This document shows positions 1 through 12,200 of a stretch of DNA of 64,000 nt, one piece after another. The notes below the pieces were generated by a model, which saw only the letters and a list, made by a program, of their open reading frames with translations, did no database searches and was not told the origin of the DNA. Numbering within the stretch: position 1 is the first letter of the stretch; every line of letters starts with the position of its first letter. The stretch covers positions 1 through 64,000 of the forward strand of contig NW_025401199.1 of NCBI RefSeq assembly GCF_011075055.1, in the 5' to 3' direction. The stretch is from Mangifera indica. Its lineage: Eukaryota > Streptophyta > Magnoliopsida > Sapindales > Anacardiaceae. The position numbers and the translations under genes are program-made.

Positions 1-2010
1 CCTTAAGTTTGGAAAATTGGGACCAAGAAGAAAGAAATGTATTTTTGTAAGATCCGATGAACACTTCAATGGGTATGTGTTCGTTATGGAGGATTCTGCT
101 AAAAGATTAATTAAAATTGTATCAAGAGATGCTACATGCATAGAGGATGTTTTTTCAAATAAGGATGATATTGATAAAGGTTTCATCTACATGAGATGGA
201 AGAATAATGGGGATAGGTATATCTCAATGACCATTAGTTTAGTCTCAAGAGGTAGTATCTATACTTGTTCTAGATAGTAAGAGCAGATAAGATTGAGCTC
301 TAACCTATTTTGGATAGAGAGAGTAATAATCTTCAATTGTTTGCCTAGCAATAAGATTAAGTTCAATGTATTTTAAATAGTAAGAATGATGATCTTCAAT
401 TGCTTAGAAGTGAACATCCAAAAATACCGAAACAATGTTTTTGAAATTGAAAACAAAGTTTTTATTACCACTCCTTAAGATGTTGAAGAACCTAAAAGCA
501 TAAAAGAAGTTGTCTTATCCTTCTAATAAGGAAAAATGGTGAGATGCATTAGAAGAATAGATAAAATACATAGAAACAAACCAAGTCTAAATTTTGGTTG
601 ATTTATCGCCAAATCGAAAATCTATTAGGAACAAATGGATTCCCTAAATTAGATGTAAAGTGGAAGGTTTAATAGTCAAATATTAAACTTGCTTTATAGT
701 GAGATTATATTTAATGAAAAGATATAGATCATGAAGAAATAGTTTCACTAGTTATAAAATTTACTTCAATCTATTTAATTCTAATTGTAGTAACACATTT
801 AAATTTAGAGTTGTATCAAAAAATGTCCTTAGTGGAGAACTTGACAAAGAAATCTATGTGAAACAACGAATAGATTTCATAATTGAAGGTCATAAGAGCA
901 AAGTTTGCAAGCTTTAAGAATGATATATGACCTAAAATAGCAATTCAAATAGTGGTAATTGAAATTTCGTAAGGTTATAATGTTTTATAACTTTAAAATG
1001 ATTAAACAAAACAACTGTGTCTATGTGACAAAGTTTGATGACAAATTTGTAATTCCATCTCTGTACATAGATGATGTGTTCATAGTTGAAAAGATTTGGA
1101 GTATATGATGACTACTAATGGTTAGTTATCTATGAATTTTGACATGAAAGATACAGGTGTGGTAGATTATATATTTGGAATTAGAATCTATAAGGATTGT
1201 TCAAAATAACTTTTAACTCTATCACAAGAGGATTATATTCAAAAAATTCTAAAATGATTCAATATGGTAAATTATAAACCTGTTGATACTCATTTGTCAA
1301 ATGAAAAATCATTGAGTCAAGAGATATGTCCCAAAACTCAATTAAAAAAAGAAAAATGTCAATAATACCATATTCAAATGTCATTGGATTTTTTATGTAT
1401 ATTATGGTGTGTACATGTCTAGACATTTGCTTTAGTGGTTGGGCTGGTTAGTCAATATTAGTTAAATTTTGGAAAAGAATATTGAAAGGTTGTCAAAAGG
1501 ATTGATATGTCTAAAGGACACTATGCATTATTGTTTATGTTACTAAGGATTGAATTTGCATTTGATTGGCTATTTAGATGCCAGTTAGGGATATGATTTA
1601 GACTAACATAAATCAATTCTGACTATGTTTTCTTACTCCAAAAGGGTCTCATATCTTAGAGCAATAAAAAATAGACATGCGTAGTCTTATCCACAATGAA
1701 GGCCACATATATAGCTTGTTCAGTGCTTATGCAAGAAATTGTTTGGTTAAAAAGATTCTTCATGAATCTAAGTAAACAAGACGATATTGTTAGAGCAATA
1801 ATTATCCATTGTTGTAATCAAGCAAAGATAGCTTTCATAATAAATCATAGTAAAATCAAACATATCAACACTAGACATAATTTTTAAGAGACATCATTCG
1901 CAAAAGGGAAATGAGTATACAATATATTTCTATGTATCGAATGGTCATTGATCCTTTGACCAAACTTGTTCCAAAAAATGTGTATCTTATACATGTTGAA
2001 TCTCTTGGAT
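1..2010 (+). pseudogene. Ty1/copia retrotransposon pol remnant (integrase C-term, RT, RNase H)
   Basis: Degraded polyprotein read in shifting frames. At 17-200 the translation shows GPRRKKCIFV, then YVFVMED and SRDATCIEDVF, typical of the copia integrase C-terminus. From about 530-660 an RT N-terminal region reads WWDALEE and RNKW. At 1010-1095 the catalytic region reads NNCVYVTKFDDKF followed by LYIDDVFIV; the usual YVDD is YIDD. At 1690-1885 an RNase H end reads STMKATYIACS, VWLKRFF, NQAKIAFI and KHINTRHNF. Many stops and frameshifts make it non-functional. The window starts inside the element, so its 5' half is unseen; DNA after about 2010 is probably its 3' LTR, interrupted by the element at 2460-3249. 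The family call is secure; the lineage within copia is not assigned. Confidence 0.85.
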
Positions 2011-2450
2011 TGCCTAGACTGTGATTGATAAATTGTTGAGCTTATATATTGTACCGAAGACATAACGTCGAAAACCACAAATTCAAGTTCAATTTGTTTT
2101 GAACTTGTATCTCGAAATTCTTGGGTTTTCACTGTATACACATTGTTTTTGTTTTAAAGCTTAACAAGATTACAATTTAACATAAGTTAGAGATTGACTC
2201 ACTCGTATGAGTAATCGCCTTTGGCGTTAAGCATAGTTTTTGAGAAAAGTAGCACTAAGAGAACGTGCTAATAAGAGACAAAGTTTGCGAGAAAATAATT
2301 GTCAATGTTAAAATGTCACCATGATGATAAATCTAGATAAGGTCACATGATGATCAATCAAGATGATGTCATAAATAGATAAAATTGAAAATGACCGATT
2401 TGGATTCCCTACATCCAAATAACTTGTGGATGCTAAATGTAAGTTCTTAA
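2011..2450 (+). repeat. Probable copia 3' LTR sequence, left part
   Basis: This non-coding stretch directly follows the RNase H end of the copia remnant, where the 3' LTR is expected. It is cut at 2460 by the fold-back element and appears to resume at 3259. No clean TG...CA ends or second LTR copy are visible here, so the call is positional inference. Confidence 0.35.
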
Positions 2451-3258
2451 TAAATATAAGGCCAAACGACTATTTCCTACCCAAGGTTTGATGTTTTCTC
2501 AAATATCTCCCCTTTAACTATGGAAACACCAAACACCCACCCATGAGCAGTTAAAATTAACGGTGGTAAGGGTAAAATCATCATTTTCTCTATAATATTA
2601 AAAAATAAACTAAAATATAATCTATTTTTGCCCCCCTAAACTTTGAAAACTAAAATTTTCTCCCAGCCTAAGTTTTAAAAAATGACAGTTTCACCCTAGG
2701 ATTTCATTTTGAAATCTCCGACAACATCTCCAGCTCCATTACCGATGACCTTTTCCTCCCAAAGCATCATCTCCTTTCATCGATCTCTTTTCTCCCATTT
2801 GAAGGCCCGATCAGCGTCGGAGACACCTTGGGAAACGAAGAACATTGTCGAGGAAGACGAAGTTCTTCGTCTTCCCAAACGAAGATGATGGCTTCGTCTT
2901 CGTCTTCGTCTCCTAAGGCGTCTCTGATGTCGATCGGGCCTCCAAATAAGAGAAAAGAGATCACCGAAAGGAGAGGATGCTTCGAGAGAGAGAGGCCGTC
3001 GGTAATGGAGCCGGAGATGTCGTCAAAGATTTCAAAACGAAATCCTAGGGTGAAACTGTCATTTTTTAAAACTTAGGCTGGGGAAAATTTTAGTTTTTAA
3101 AGTTTAGGGGGGCAAAAAGAGATAAAATTTTCATACGTTAAGGTTCTGTTAAATTTAACCGGTCATGGGTGGGTGTTTGGTGTTTCCATAGTTAAAGGGG
3201 GGATATTTGAGAAAACATCAAACCTTGGGTGGGAAATAGTCATTTGGCCTAAATATAA
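2451..3258. mobile_element. Fold-back Mutator-like element (MULE) with 9-bp target duplication
   Basis: The element body is 2460-3249 (790 bp). It begins GGCCAAACGACTATTTCC and ends with the reverse complement of GGCCAAATGACTATTTCC. It is flanked by a perfect 9-bp direct repeat TAAATATAA at 2451-2459 and 3250-3258, the target-site length expected for Mutator-like elements. The two halves are near-complete inverted copies: 2460-2750 pairs with 2985-3249, and pairing continues to a centre near 2860-2870, leaving almost no loop. No transposase is encoded, so it is non-autonomous. The central 250 bp is GC- and GAAGAC-rich, unlike the flanks, which allows that it is captured sequence. Short ORFs in it (2828-3076 + and 2767-2964 -) mirror each other across the palindrome and are probably artefacts. 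Confidence 0.85.
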
Positions 3259-4200
3259 CTACCTACAAGTTTGGAAAGATGATTAAAAGCTCAAGTTAGG
3301 AGTTGGGTGTAACAATTGAACTAAGATCTGTATAGTGTTGATTTAATGACATTTATGGAGAATACACACTATAACATATAATTCATGCTATGTGTGCAAA
3401 AATAACACAACTAATTGAAGTAGTGAGAGGATGAATCCCTACTCCTTCACTGTGTAAGACTTTATGAGGTTTACCTCATGTTAATATCTTTAGACTCTTT
3501 ATTGTTGTTTGATGTTTACTTTTAGTATTTCTCTTTTAGCTTGGCACCTATGACTACACATAATTTGGTCTATGAAACATTATTAGAAAAACAATTAAGT
3601 TTAAATTGAGAATTTCGAGTAGAAGAAGAAGACTTATATATTACGTATATCCATTGGCTAGTCAATTTTGTTACTCATATGAGTGAATGGACTTCATTAT
3701 AGATACATAAGAAAATAACATAATAATAATTTGAAGGATTAAAAAGAGCTAGTGTTATCGAGTAAGTCTAGGGTCCAATAAGACTAACCTTTTATTATAT
3801 TTTATTTGGGTTAAAACAACCATATTACTCTTGATAAATGCATAGTAATTAGCTCTTAAGTACAAGTTGCTCGCGAGGTCGCGCGACACATTTACAATTA
3901 TGAAAGGTACTGTTGTATGAGATTTATGTGTCAAAATATTTGATTTAGGTCTTTTATCATATATGAGTAGGAGATATTGGGTGGGTTTGAATCTACCCAT
4001 GACGGGTCGATCAATCCATTTACAATTAACTACCAATAAGCAATTAACTAGGACTTGAAGTGGCAGTTAGGGGTATATATAAATGCCCCAACTCCTACCA
4101 CAGAGAAACTAAACACCATTTTTTTTGTTCTTTGCCTCTCCTACATATACATAAGCAAAAACACTGAACAAAATATAATATCCCAATAATACTATATTAG
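3259..4200 (+). repeat. Probable copia LTR sequence, right part, with TATA-like box
   Basis: Non-coding stretch continuing after the fold-back element. TATATAAATG at about 4074-4083 is followed about 100 bp later by pyrimidine-rich leader-like sequence, as in an LTR promoter. No matching LTR copy was found in the window, so assignment to the copia remnant upstream is an inference. Confidence 0.3.
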
Positions 4201-4886
4201 AATAGTAGTGTATGGAGCAAACTGTGTCGTGGAAATGAGTCATATCAATTTCTCATGTTGATGTGGATCATTGGCAAACAAATCAAAATCCAGGAAAATA
4301 AAATTTATTTTTACAGATTTTAATTACAGAATGACATGCATTAATTTCTAACACTCCGTTCTTTTTTGATGGTTTGGAGAAAGAAGCAAATTTTGAGCAA
4401 ACTTCCTCTGAAGTCACTAAAATCTAACCCACTAGATCGGTTAAGACTAATTCTGGTAACAATTGTTCAAACTTCAGCAATGTAATTCAAAGTACAAATG
4501 GTGGAAATAGTTTGCATTCTACAACTTACTACTATTCTTAGCTTGATGAAACCAATTTCAAACTCTATAAAATTTGCTTTAATCCTAGTCCTGAGTCTAG
4601 CTGCTCTTCAAAGGGTATTGATTGTAGTGTTTTTGAATCTGCTTACTTAGAATTTGAGGTTATTGCTCCAATCGGTATGTTTGTTCAATTGAACTGTTGG
4701 AATTCTCTTGGGTAGTGAATTTTGTTGAAGATTCTCAAGAGTCCAAAAGATATTTTATAGGTCTCACACAGTTTGTTTGCAAGGCTGCACCCCCTATTAG
4801 TCTGCTGCATCAATAGCTTCCTCTATGGAAATTATTAAGGCTTTAGAGATGTATCTAGTTTCTTCCCAATTTTTGCCAATTGTCAG
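4201..4886. other. Unassigned stretch with a coding-like patch at 4490-4710
   Basis: Frame reading over about 4490-4710 (+) gives a mostly open segment with one stop, including NFKLYKICFNPSPESSC and FEVIAPIGMFVQLNCW. I do not recognise a family. It may be a decayed gene or transposon fragment. Its right end is broken by the retroposon at 4902. Confidence 0.25.
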
Positions 4887-5394
4887 GATTCTACATTTGT
4901 GTTTTTTTTTTGGTAATTAAATATCTATTAACACCAAAAAGAGCCTTCCATGGGACCCACCCCTGAGAAAGATAAAAAGACTTGCCACAGACAAGACCCC
5001 GAGCTAAGGTAACACACGACAAGCTTTAAAACACAAAGAGTAACCTTATACTTAGGAGCTAACTAAGCTGAGATGGATAGTTATCAACCAAGAAGGAGAA
5101 ACAAACACCAGGAGCTGAGAAGAAAACACCAAAATAAGCACTCCACAAGACACCTCCTTGGGTAGTGCCAAAGGCATCAACAACTAAACACAACAAATCT
5201 ATAACAAACAAAGAGGAACCAAAAGAACACAAAAACAAAGCAAGCCTACATAAAGATTGAATGATGATTGTTCCAATTGTTGGCGATAGACTCATTCTCA
5301 ATAGATTTCTTAATGTTTGCCAATGAAGCCACTATTTCTGTAACACACTCCTTTATGAGCAAAGTTATTCTCTCTTTGGATTTCTATATTTGTG
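4887..5394 (-). mobile_element. Truncated LINE-like retroposon, reverse orientation, with target duplication
   Basis: A poly-T run at 4902-4911 (a poly-A tail on the minus strand) precedes GGTAATTAAATAT. The body runs to about 5378. Imperfect direct repeats flank it: GATTCTACATTTGTG at 4887-4901 and GATTTCTATATTTGTG at 5379-5394. A tail plus a roughly 15-bp target duplication is the signature of target-primed reverse transcription. The interior has no intact reverse transcriptase, so a short 5'-truncated LINE or a SINE is possible. Confidence 0.6.
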
Positions 5395-5820
5395 TTACTA
5401 CCATCAAATCTTGTGGACTATCTTGTGGTGTTTTATGCCATTGAGACAGAATAGGATTTATAGAGTTCTCCAACTCTTTGGGAGGATGATAAAGATTTAG
5501 AGAGTCATATTGAGTGGAAACTACACACTTGTAAATTGCATAGATTTTTTTTTTTAAATGAATTTTAGGCTGGGTTGCACCTGGTTTTGTCTAGAGAACT
5601 TGTATGGATTTGGGTTGTACCTCATCTTGAATCCTATCATTGTAGGAACTCTGATAGGCTTTAAAAGAGGAAAACTTTCATGTCCTTGTTAAAGGTGCAA
5701 TCCATCTTCTCTTAGTGATTATTTGTTGTCTTTTCCTCGGAAAGGCAAGCCTAGGTTGTTTCTCGTGACATTTTGGAGTTGCATTGTTTTCTTAATATAT
5801 ACTTTAATTACCAAAAAAAA
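5395..5820 (+). mobile_element. Possible second LINE-like 3' end
   Basis: The stretch ends TTAATTACCAAAAAAAA at about 5805-5820, matching in orientation-reversed form the tail of the neighbouring retroposon (GGTAATTAA after poly-T). The shared tail motif suggests a related 3' end on the + strand. No domain is recognisable and no target duplication was found. Confidence 0.35.
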
Positions 5821-6107
5821 TTAGTTGTGAATAACATTCACTTGCATTTGATTTTTTTAGTTGCAAACGACATTTGTCTTTGACTAATTGTTTTAGTTAC
5901 CAATGACATTCATTTGCATCTAAGTTTTTAATTGTGAACTGCATTTGTCTATGACTAATTCTTTTAGTTGCAAATAAAATTCATTTGCGTCTAAATTTTT
6001 TAGTTGCTAACAATATTTATTTGCATCTAATCTTCTTAATTGCTAACAATATTCAATTGTATCTAATTTTTTTGGCTGTTAAATATATTTATGTGCATCT
6101 AAATTTT
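5821..6107. repeat. Degenerate 36-bp minisatellite, about 8 units
   Basis: About eight head-to-tail units of roughly 36 bp, with core TTAGTTGCNAACNACATT then TTTGCATCTAA. Units diverge by several substitutions each, so the array is old. Its last unit supplies the left breakpoint of the 449-bp duplication that follows. Confidence 0.75.
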
Positions 6108-6992
6108 TGATATGACTTATATTATAGGCATTATTGATAGTTTGATGTTTAATTATTTTTGCTTTAAGGTAATTATTATGACTTACAGGCAGTTGGTTCA
6201 AAGTAATCAAGTATTACACTAGTAATTTATATTTTATTATTAATATTAGTTTATTTGGTTTATTTTATAATAATTCAATAATTTTTTATTATCAGTGATA
6301 ATATAAAAAGTAATTTGATTACCACCTCTAACCTTAAGTATTAAAATACTATCAAATATAGTAATAATTTATATTAATAATTTTTTATATTTAGTAATAA
6401 AAATTTATTTGAACCAAACACACGTTTGGTTCAAGGGAATATGATAATTTATTATTTTATTATTAATATAACATTGTTTGGTTTCTATGATCATCTAAAC
6501 AAAAATGTACTGATCTAAACTGTCATATATACTTATAGGCTTTGCATCTAAATTTTTGATATGACTTATATTATAGGCATTATTGATAGTTTGATGTTTA
6601 ATTATTTTTGCTTTAAGGTAATTATTATGACTTACAGGCAGTTGGTTCAAAGTAATCAAGTATTACACTAGTAATTTATATTTTATTATTAATATTAGTT
6701 TATTTGGTTTATTTTATAATAATTCAATAATTTTTTATTATCAGTGATAATATAAAAAGTAATTTGATTACCACCTCTAACCTTAAGTATTAAAATACTA
6801 TCAAATATAGTAATCATTTATATTAATAATTTTTTATATTTAGTAATAAAAATTTATTTGAACCAAACACACGTTTGGTTCAAGGGAATATGATAATTTA
6901 TTATTTTATTATTAATATAACATTGTTTGGTTTCTATGATCATCTAAACAAAAATGTACTAATCTAAACTGTCATATATACTTATAGGCTTT
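6095..6992. repeat. 449-bp tandem duplication, nearly identical copies
   Basis: Copy 1 is 6095-6543 and copy 2 is 6544-6992. I see only two substitutions by eye: TAATAATTT versus TAATCATTT in the middle, and GTACTGATC versus GTACTAATC near the end. Both copies contain the AT-rich MITE-family core also present at 24306-24711 and 45846-46328. The near identity, set beside the decayed DNA around it, points to a recent event. Confidence 0.9.
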
Positions 6993-9218
6993 GTATAAAT
7001 GGCTAGTTTTAATCCATTTGTGTTCATTCTTTTTGAGCATCGGGAGTAATAATATAAAGTTTTCTCTCTTAATCTCTATTCATTTATTGTAAAACTAAGA
7101 TAACTTAAGTAATTCTAGAGGGAATGGGAGGGGAATAGGAGTTCTAAAGATTATATGAAACTAAAAACTTAATCAATTAGGATCAATTTTAACAAATATA
7201 TAAACAATTAAACAATATTTAATATGCGGTAGAAGTAAAGAGTGAAGGGAAAAATAATGGTCCAGCAATTTATAGGAGCTCATAGCTCTCTACATCCATT
7301 TCTTTAAACCCACCCCATTGAAGTTCTATTAGATACGAATTTTGCTAATATAATAATTTTGTCAGGATTTTTCACTTGTTTATCCGAGATTTTGCATAAC
7401 ACAATAGTTTATCCAGATATTGCACAATACAATAGTTATTTGAGATTCCGCCTAAGTGTGATTTGAGTATAAATTTGCTTACAAACAAATGCCTCTAATT
7501 AGGCCAGTGACGCACATTCTCCAAGGATTTATTTTGAAGTGTCAAGAGTGAAAAGGTCGAATGAAGGATATATCCTTGTTACTATCTTTTCTTTAATTGT
7601 TTTCTTTTGTTTGAGCTTGAACCTTGAATATATCCCAAATGCTTGCTTCCACACCTAAATTATCGTTGAATGATGTAGGGTAGCTGATGGTGTGAAAAAG
7701 ATTTGCTAACTCTAAAATAGATATCTAAATAAAGCACCAAGTCTCGTGAAACAGGTGTTTATACCATATTAGTCAACACTACAAGGATTATTCATCAAAA
7801 TAACCAAATTATAAGGAGTCTATAAAATATTAGCCAACACTCTAAGGATTACACAAACATAGCCAAGAGCCCAGATTAATACTCATTTTACCATTATCTT
7901 TAACCTTAAGTAACCTCTAGTTGTACAGACACTTACTCATCCATAATTTCATCTACAAGTCAGTTAAAAAAATGGTAACAAATTCATCTTAATTGAAATA
8001 GCAAGTATTTTGTTATGTTTGTTTCTTATTTTTTTCTTTTAAGAATTGAGTCCAAAATTTAAAGATTTATTGGGGTAGGCATGATTTGCTCTTAGGATGA
8101 ATAACTCTAACTCTAATTCTAGTATTTCATCCATTTTTTTTCATTATCAAGTATTTTAATTAGGAGTATAATACCACATTTAGCTTTTCTTGAATTTGCT
8201 GAAAATTTGATAAAATCATGCGTATGAGCGATCGCTCCAACCATCCATCATACCTACCCTTCATTTTCACTTATACTCCATGTTTTTCACTCTTACTTTA
8301 CACACACACACATACACACACATATATATATATTTTGGGTAAGTACCTACCTTATTTTTTTCATGAACTCTAAATTGTTATTGTTAATTTGAATTATAAG
8401 TATGATTGTTCACACTGTTTAAATCATTTAGAGATAAATTTGTGCAAAATATGCAAAAATATTTTAATAGGTATTAGGTTGGAGTGGTAGGAGTGACCAC
8501 GCATACTTTCATCAATTCTGATTATTTGTAGTTAATTTTTGTTTTAAAAATGGTACTTAACCTCCCATTTACTTTAAATCAATGTTAGTATGAAAAATTG
8601 ATGTGATTTTGAGTTAAATTTTGTGAAAAATTAGAAGAAAATTAAGGTTAAGAGTATTTTGCGTAGGATAGGTAAGATAGATGCGATAGGGCGAAAACAT
8701 ATCTGTATTACAATAAATGCTAAAAAGTTAAAAAATGGATTACCTTACGAGATCAAAGTGATTATGACATTTAATGTCCAATAACATTAGCTAAAAATGA
8801 AACAAAAGACACCTCTTTATGTGATGATCATTTGTAAGGAAAAAACCCTTAAGTTTTCACTTCTTGAATTCTTAAATTATAAACACTCATTCAAACGTAA
8901 CTCCATTAGAAAAAAAAAAATCATTTCTCTTCTTAAAATTTTGAAAAAATTTAAATTCACCAATGTTAGATCATCTTATCACAAATGCAATTTGACGAAA
9001 TAGAGCAGAAGAAAATTGTACAATAAGCCCAAAAAGAAAAAAAAATAGAGAAGAAAAATTATCACAACCTTATTTGAATTTTGTGGCTTCAACACACAAA
9101 AACAAGATCATCATTGAGTTAACTAGTAAAAACTCACAATTCTCGATGAAATGAAGAACATATTGGCCATTGTGGGTTTTGATAATTCAAACCAAGAAAA
9201 TTTATTTTAGTTGAACTG
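6993..9218. other. Intergenic, no gene recognised
   Basis: AT-rich DNA without a credible coding region. The ORF at 8797-9003 is lysine/asparagine-rich low-complexity translation with no family resemblance. Local features are a CA/TA dinucleotide tract at about 8301-8333 and an imperfect inverted pair at 8199-8250 and 8470-8520. Confidence 0.5.
8199..8520. repeat. Imperfect inverted pair, possible MITE
   Basis: ATTTGATAAAATCATGCGTA...CGCTCCAACC on the left pairs imperfectly with the reverse complement of GGTTGGAGTG...CACGCATACTTTCATCAAT on the right. The arms are about 45-50 bp. A CA/TA tract lies between them. No target duplication was identified. Confidence 0.35.
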
Positions 9219-12200
9219 ACTATAACATTCCTCTCCAAATACATACCCCCAAATATAATATGGACTCAAAGAGACATATCTACTTAAACTTCTAAACATA
9301 CATTCAATGCAGCAAAATAATAACATTTAAGCGAATGCAACACTTCCTATAATTGTGCATTGAAAAAGGCATCAATCCATCATTATATAAATAAGACTAC
9401 ATCGTCCATACATATCATGTATTGAGTCCATAAATATAGTCATAAAAATGTGCATACCAAAAATACATAAATAAACTAATAATATGATAAATTGGACATA
9501 AACATGACTAGTCCATCCTCATGTAACTCTCTATGCCCTAAGTGAAATATAGACGCAAAAAGACTTGCTAACTTGAAATTTATTAATATGCAACATGCAA
9601 AAAGGTGTATAAACAAACAAACTGAATAACCTCAAATCCCATAAATATCAATATCATCTATGACATCAATAAACCAAGCTAACTTGAAACTTATTAACAT
9701 GCAACATGCAAAAAGGTATATAAACAAACCAACTAAATAACCTCAAATCCTATAAATATCAATATCATATATGACATCAATAACCTAAGCCATAAAATAG
9801 TGTATGAACACAAAACTTAATATCTATATCATGCATAAATAATAAATAACACAAATTGAAAGTCAACATAAAAAATGACTAAAATGCTCTACTCGTGCAA
9901 CCTCCGAAGGCTGACCACAAGCTCCCATGCATGTCCTACTATTGACCTCGTATACCTTCAATACTACAACAAGGAACACATGAGTGATAAAATACTCAAT
10001 AAGTAGGTGAACTTTTGGTACCTTGCACATAACATCTCAATATAATATTCCATTATAACTTATAAAAAGGTTACTTTTAGATGTTTTCTAGCATCCAAAA
10101 TACCTATCCATTCAACTACAACATACTCATGCCCTATATCCATATATGTGTCATCCCATATGATTAGTACCCAAGCTGATCTCGACATCTCTATTGCTTT
10201 CTGAAAGCATACAACATCCAAAATGTATACCATCTAAGTTATCCTCACATATTACAAGTCAGGCTTCAGGCCAACTATTGTTAATACCTTAGTCACATGA
10301 GGAATTTGATCGTAGACCCTTCGTTACCACATATGCATAGTTGTGAGACTATTAAACAATTACCATCCTCAAATTACCACTACCATGGGCTCATATATGA
10401 TACATCTTATTGACCATGTCAGGAACTAACTAGTGGAACTCTTCATTACCATTTACCTATTAACTGAAAGGAGTTGCTAAGGCACCTCAACATCAAATGC
10501 ATGATAAATCTAATGGGTACTTATCTCTCACTTAGCCCTATTACTTTCACGTACTAAGCCATATCCTTATTTTCTCACTTTTTAAATTCGACCCAAATCT
10601 ACTTTGGTTAGGGTTTGTAATGTCTTTCATACATTTAGGCATATTTAATTAGTTAGCTATCTCAATTTGCCTTCAAAAGGCCTCTCTAATTTTGTCCTCA
10701 TTCTTACACATAACATAAGAGTAGAATTGTAATTTCTTTAGAACTTGTACAAGGGTAACTATTTCCTTCCTCCATATACCTCTATATTGGTTTATGTATG
10801 GGCATGACTTAAATTAGGTAAGCTTATACCTCAACTGAGTGACATATTAGTATCACAACCATACCTCTTACATAAACTTGTTCGTGGATGTGCACTCCTT
10901 TGCCTCACACTGGTGCGCTTGTTTAAGGCAACATATAAGTGTATACCTCATTATGCACAGTCATGTATGCCTCTAATCCTAAATCTTCCCAAGTGTAAAT
11001 CAACTCATAACCAAGTCTTTTTCATCCTAGGAAATACTCTTCTTCTAGCGTCCTTTGATTGCACTTAAATTATCTCAACTCTTTGGAGTTTGCTTTGGAA
11101 TATACAATGCGCAAAAGTAAGGCAAACACCTATTTCACCTCATTTTATTTTGCACTAAAAACTCCATGTACAATCATGCAGCTCTCATGCATGAGCATAC
11201 CTACAATTTCATGGAAAAAAATCATAATTCAAAATCACCAAAAATCGTTTTTATCTAATATTCACACTTTATGTACGATCGTATGTTGCTAGACATATAG
11301 ATGTTTATCTTTTTCACGAGTGTACGTGTGTGCATCCCTTATATGCACGATCATATCTTAGTTACAATTAGCCAAATTTTGTGTTCAACACAAAAGACCA
11401 TGTTGCTCTTGGTTATGTATGTACAAGCATACACTCCAAAGGTATACGACTATACAAACCACTAAATACATATATACTCAATACAAAAATGAGGAAAAAA
11501 ACCATATTACCCTTAGGCATACCTATGGGATTTATACCCCACATGCCTTGTATTTATCATCTCTTACTTATAAAACAATATAAAAGAACACATGAGTGTG
11601 AAAACACTAAGTAAATAGGTAACTTATTAGGGCACCATAAACATGTATGTAAATAATTAATGGTCCACTATTATTCCTTTATCCTTAACATTTTTTCTGT
11701 TTTCCCTTGGATAATTTCAAGCATCATGGATGCCTGTTCTTTACTAATTCCCAACATCTCAAATATCTGTACTACAAAAGTGTGACACTCTTATCTAGAA
11801 ACATACTCCTGAAGGCAATATAGACTTGAAAAGACTTGTTGATTTAAACTTCCCTGATATATATATACTTCAACAAACAATAAACTTTAACTCTTAGATT
11901 AAATCATGATAAATAATACTTAAATGCATGCAAAAATGTGTCATATAATATAAATTGAATCACATCATTCATAGATTAAAACATAAACCTATGCTTATGT
12001 TTGGATTACATTATATCTTATAATAACTCTACAAATACAAATATGTCTCATCTAAAAGCATAAGAAAACTAAAAACTAGATAAAGTAGACATAAGATGAA
12101 TGACCCTTCCACATGTAACTCTCATGTTGATTGGGCGGATGTACCTCTTACATGCCCTTATCTAACCTCTTCTACTTATAAAACAACACAAGGGAACACA

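Noticed and set aside
2767..3076. Opposed ORFs of 65 and 82 codons in the fold-back element
   Set aside because: They mirror each other across a palindrome and are built on GAAGAC-type repeats; no domain is present.
8797..9003. 68-codon ORF as a small gene
   Set aside because: Lys/Leu/Ile-rich translation of AT-rich DNA; no conserved features.
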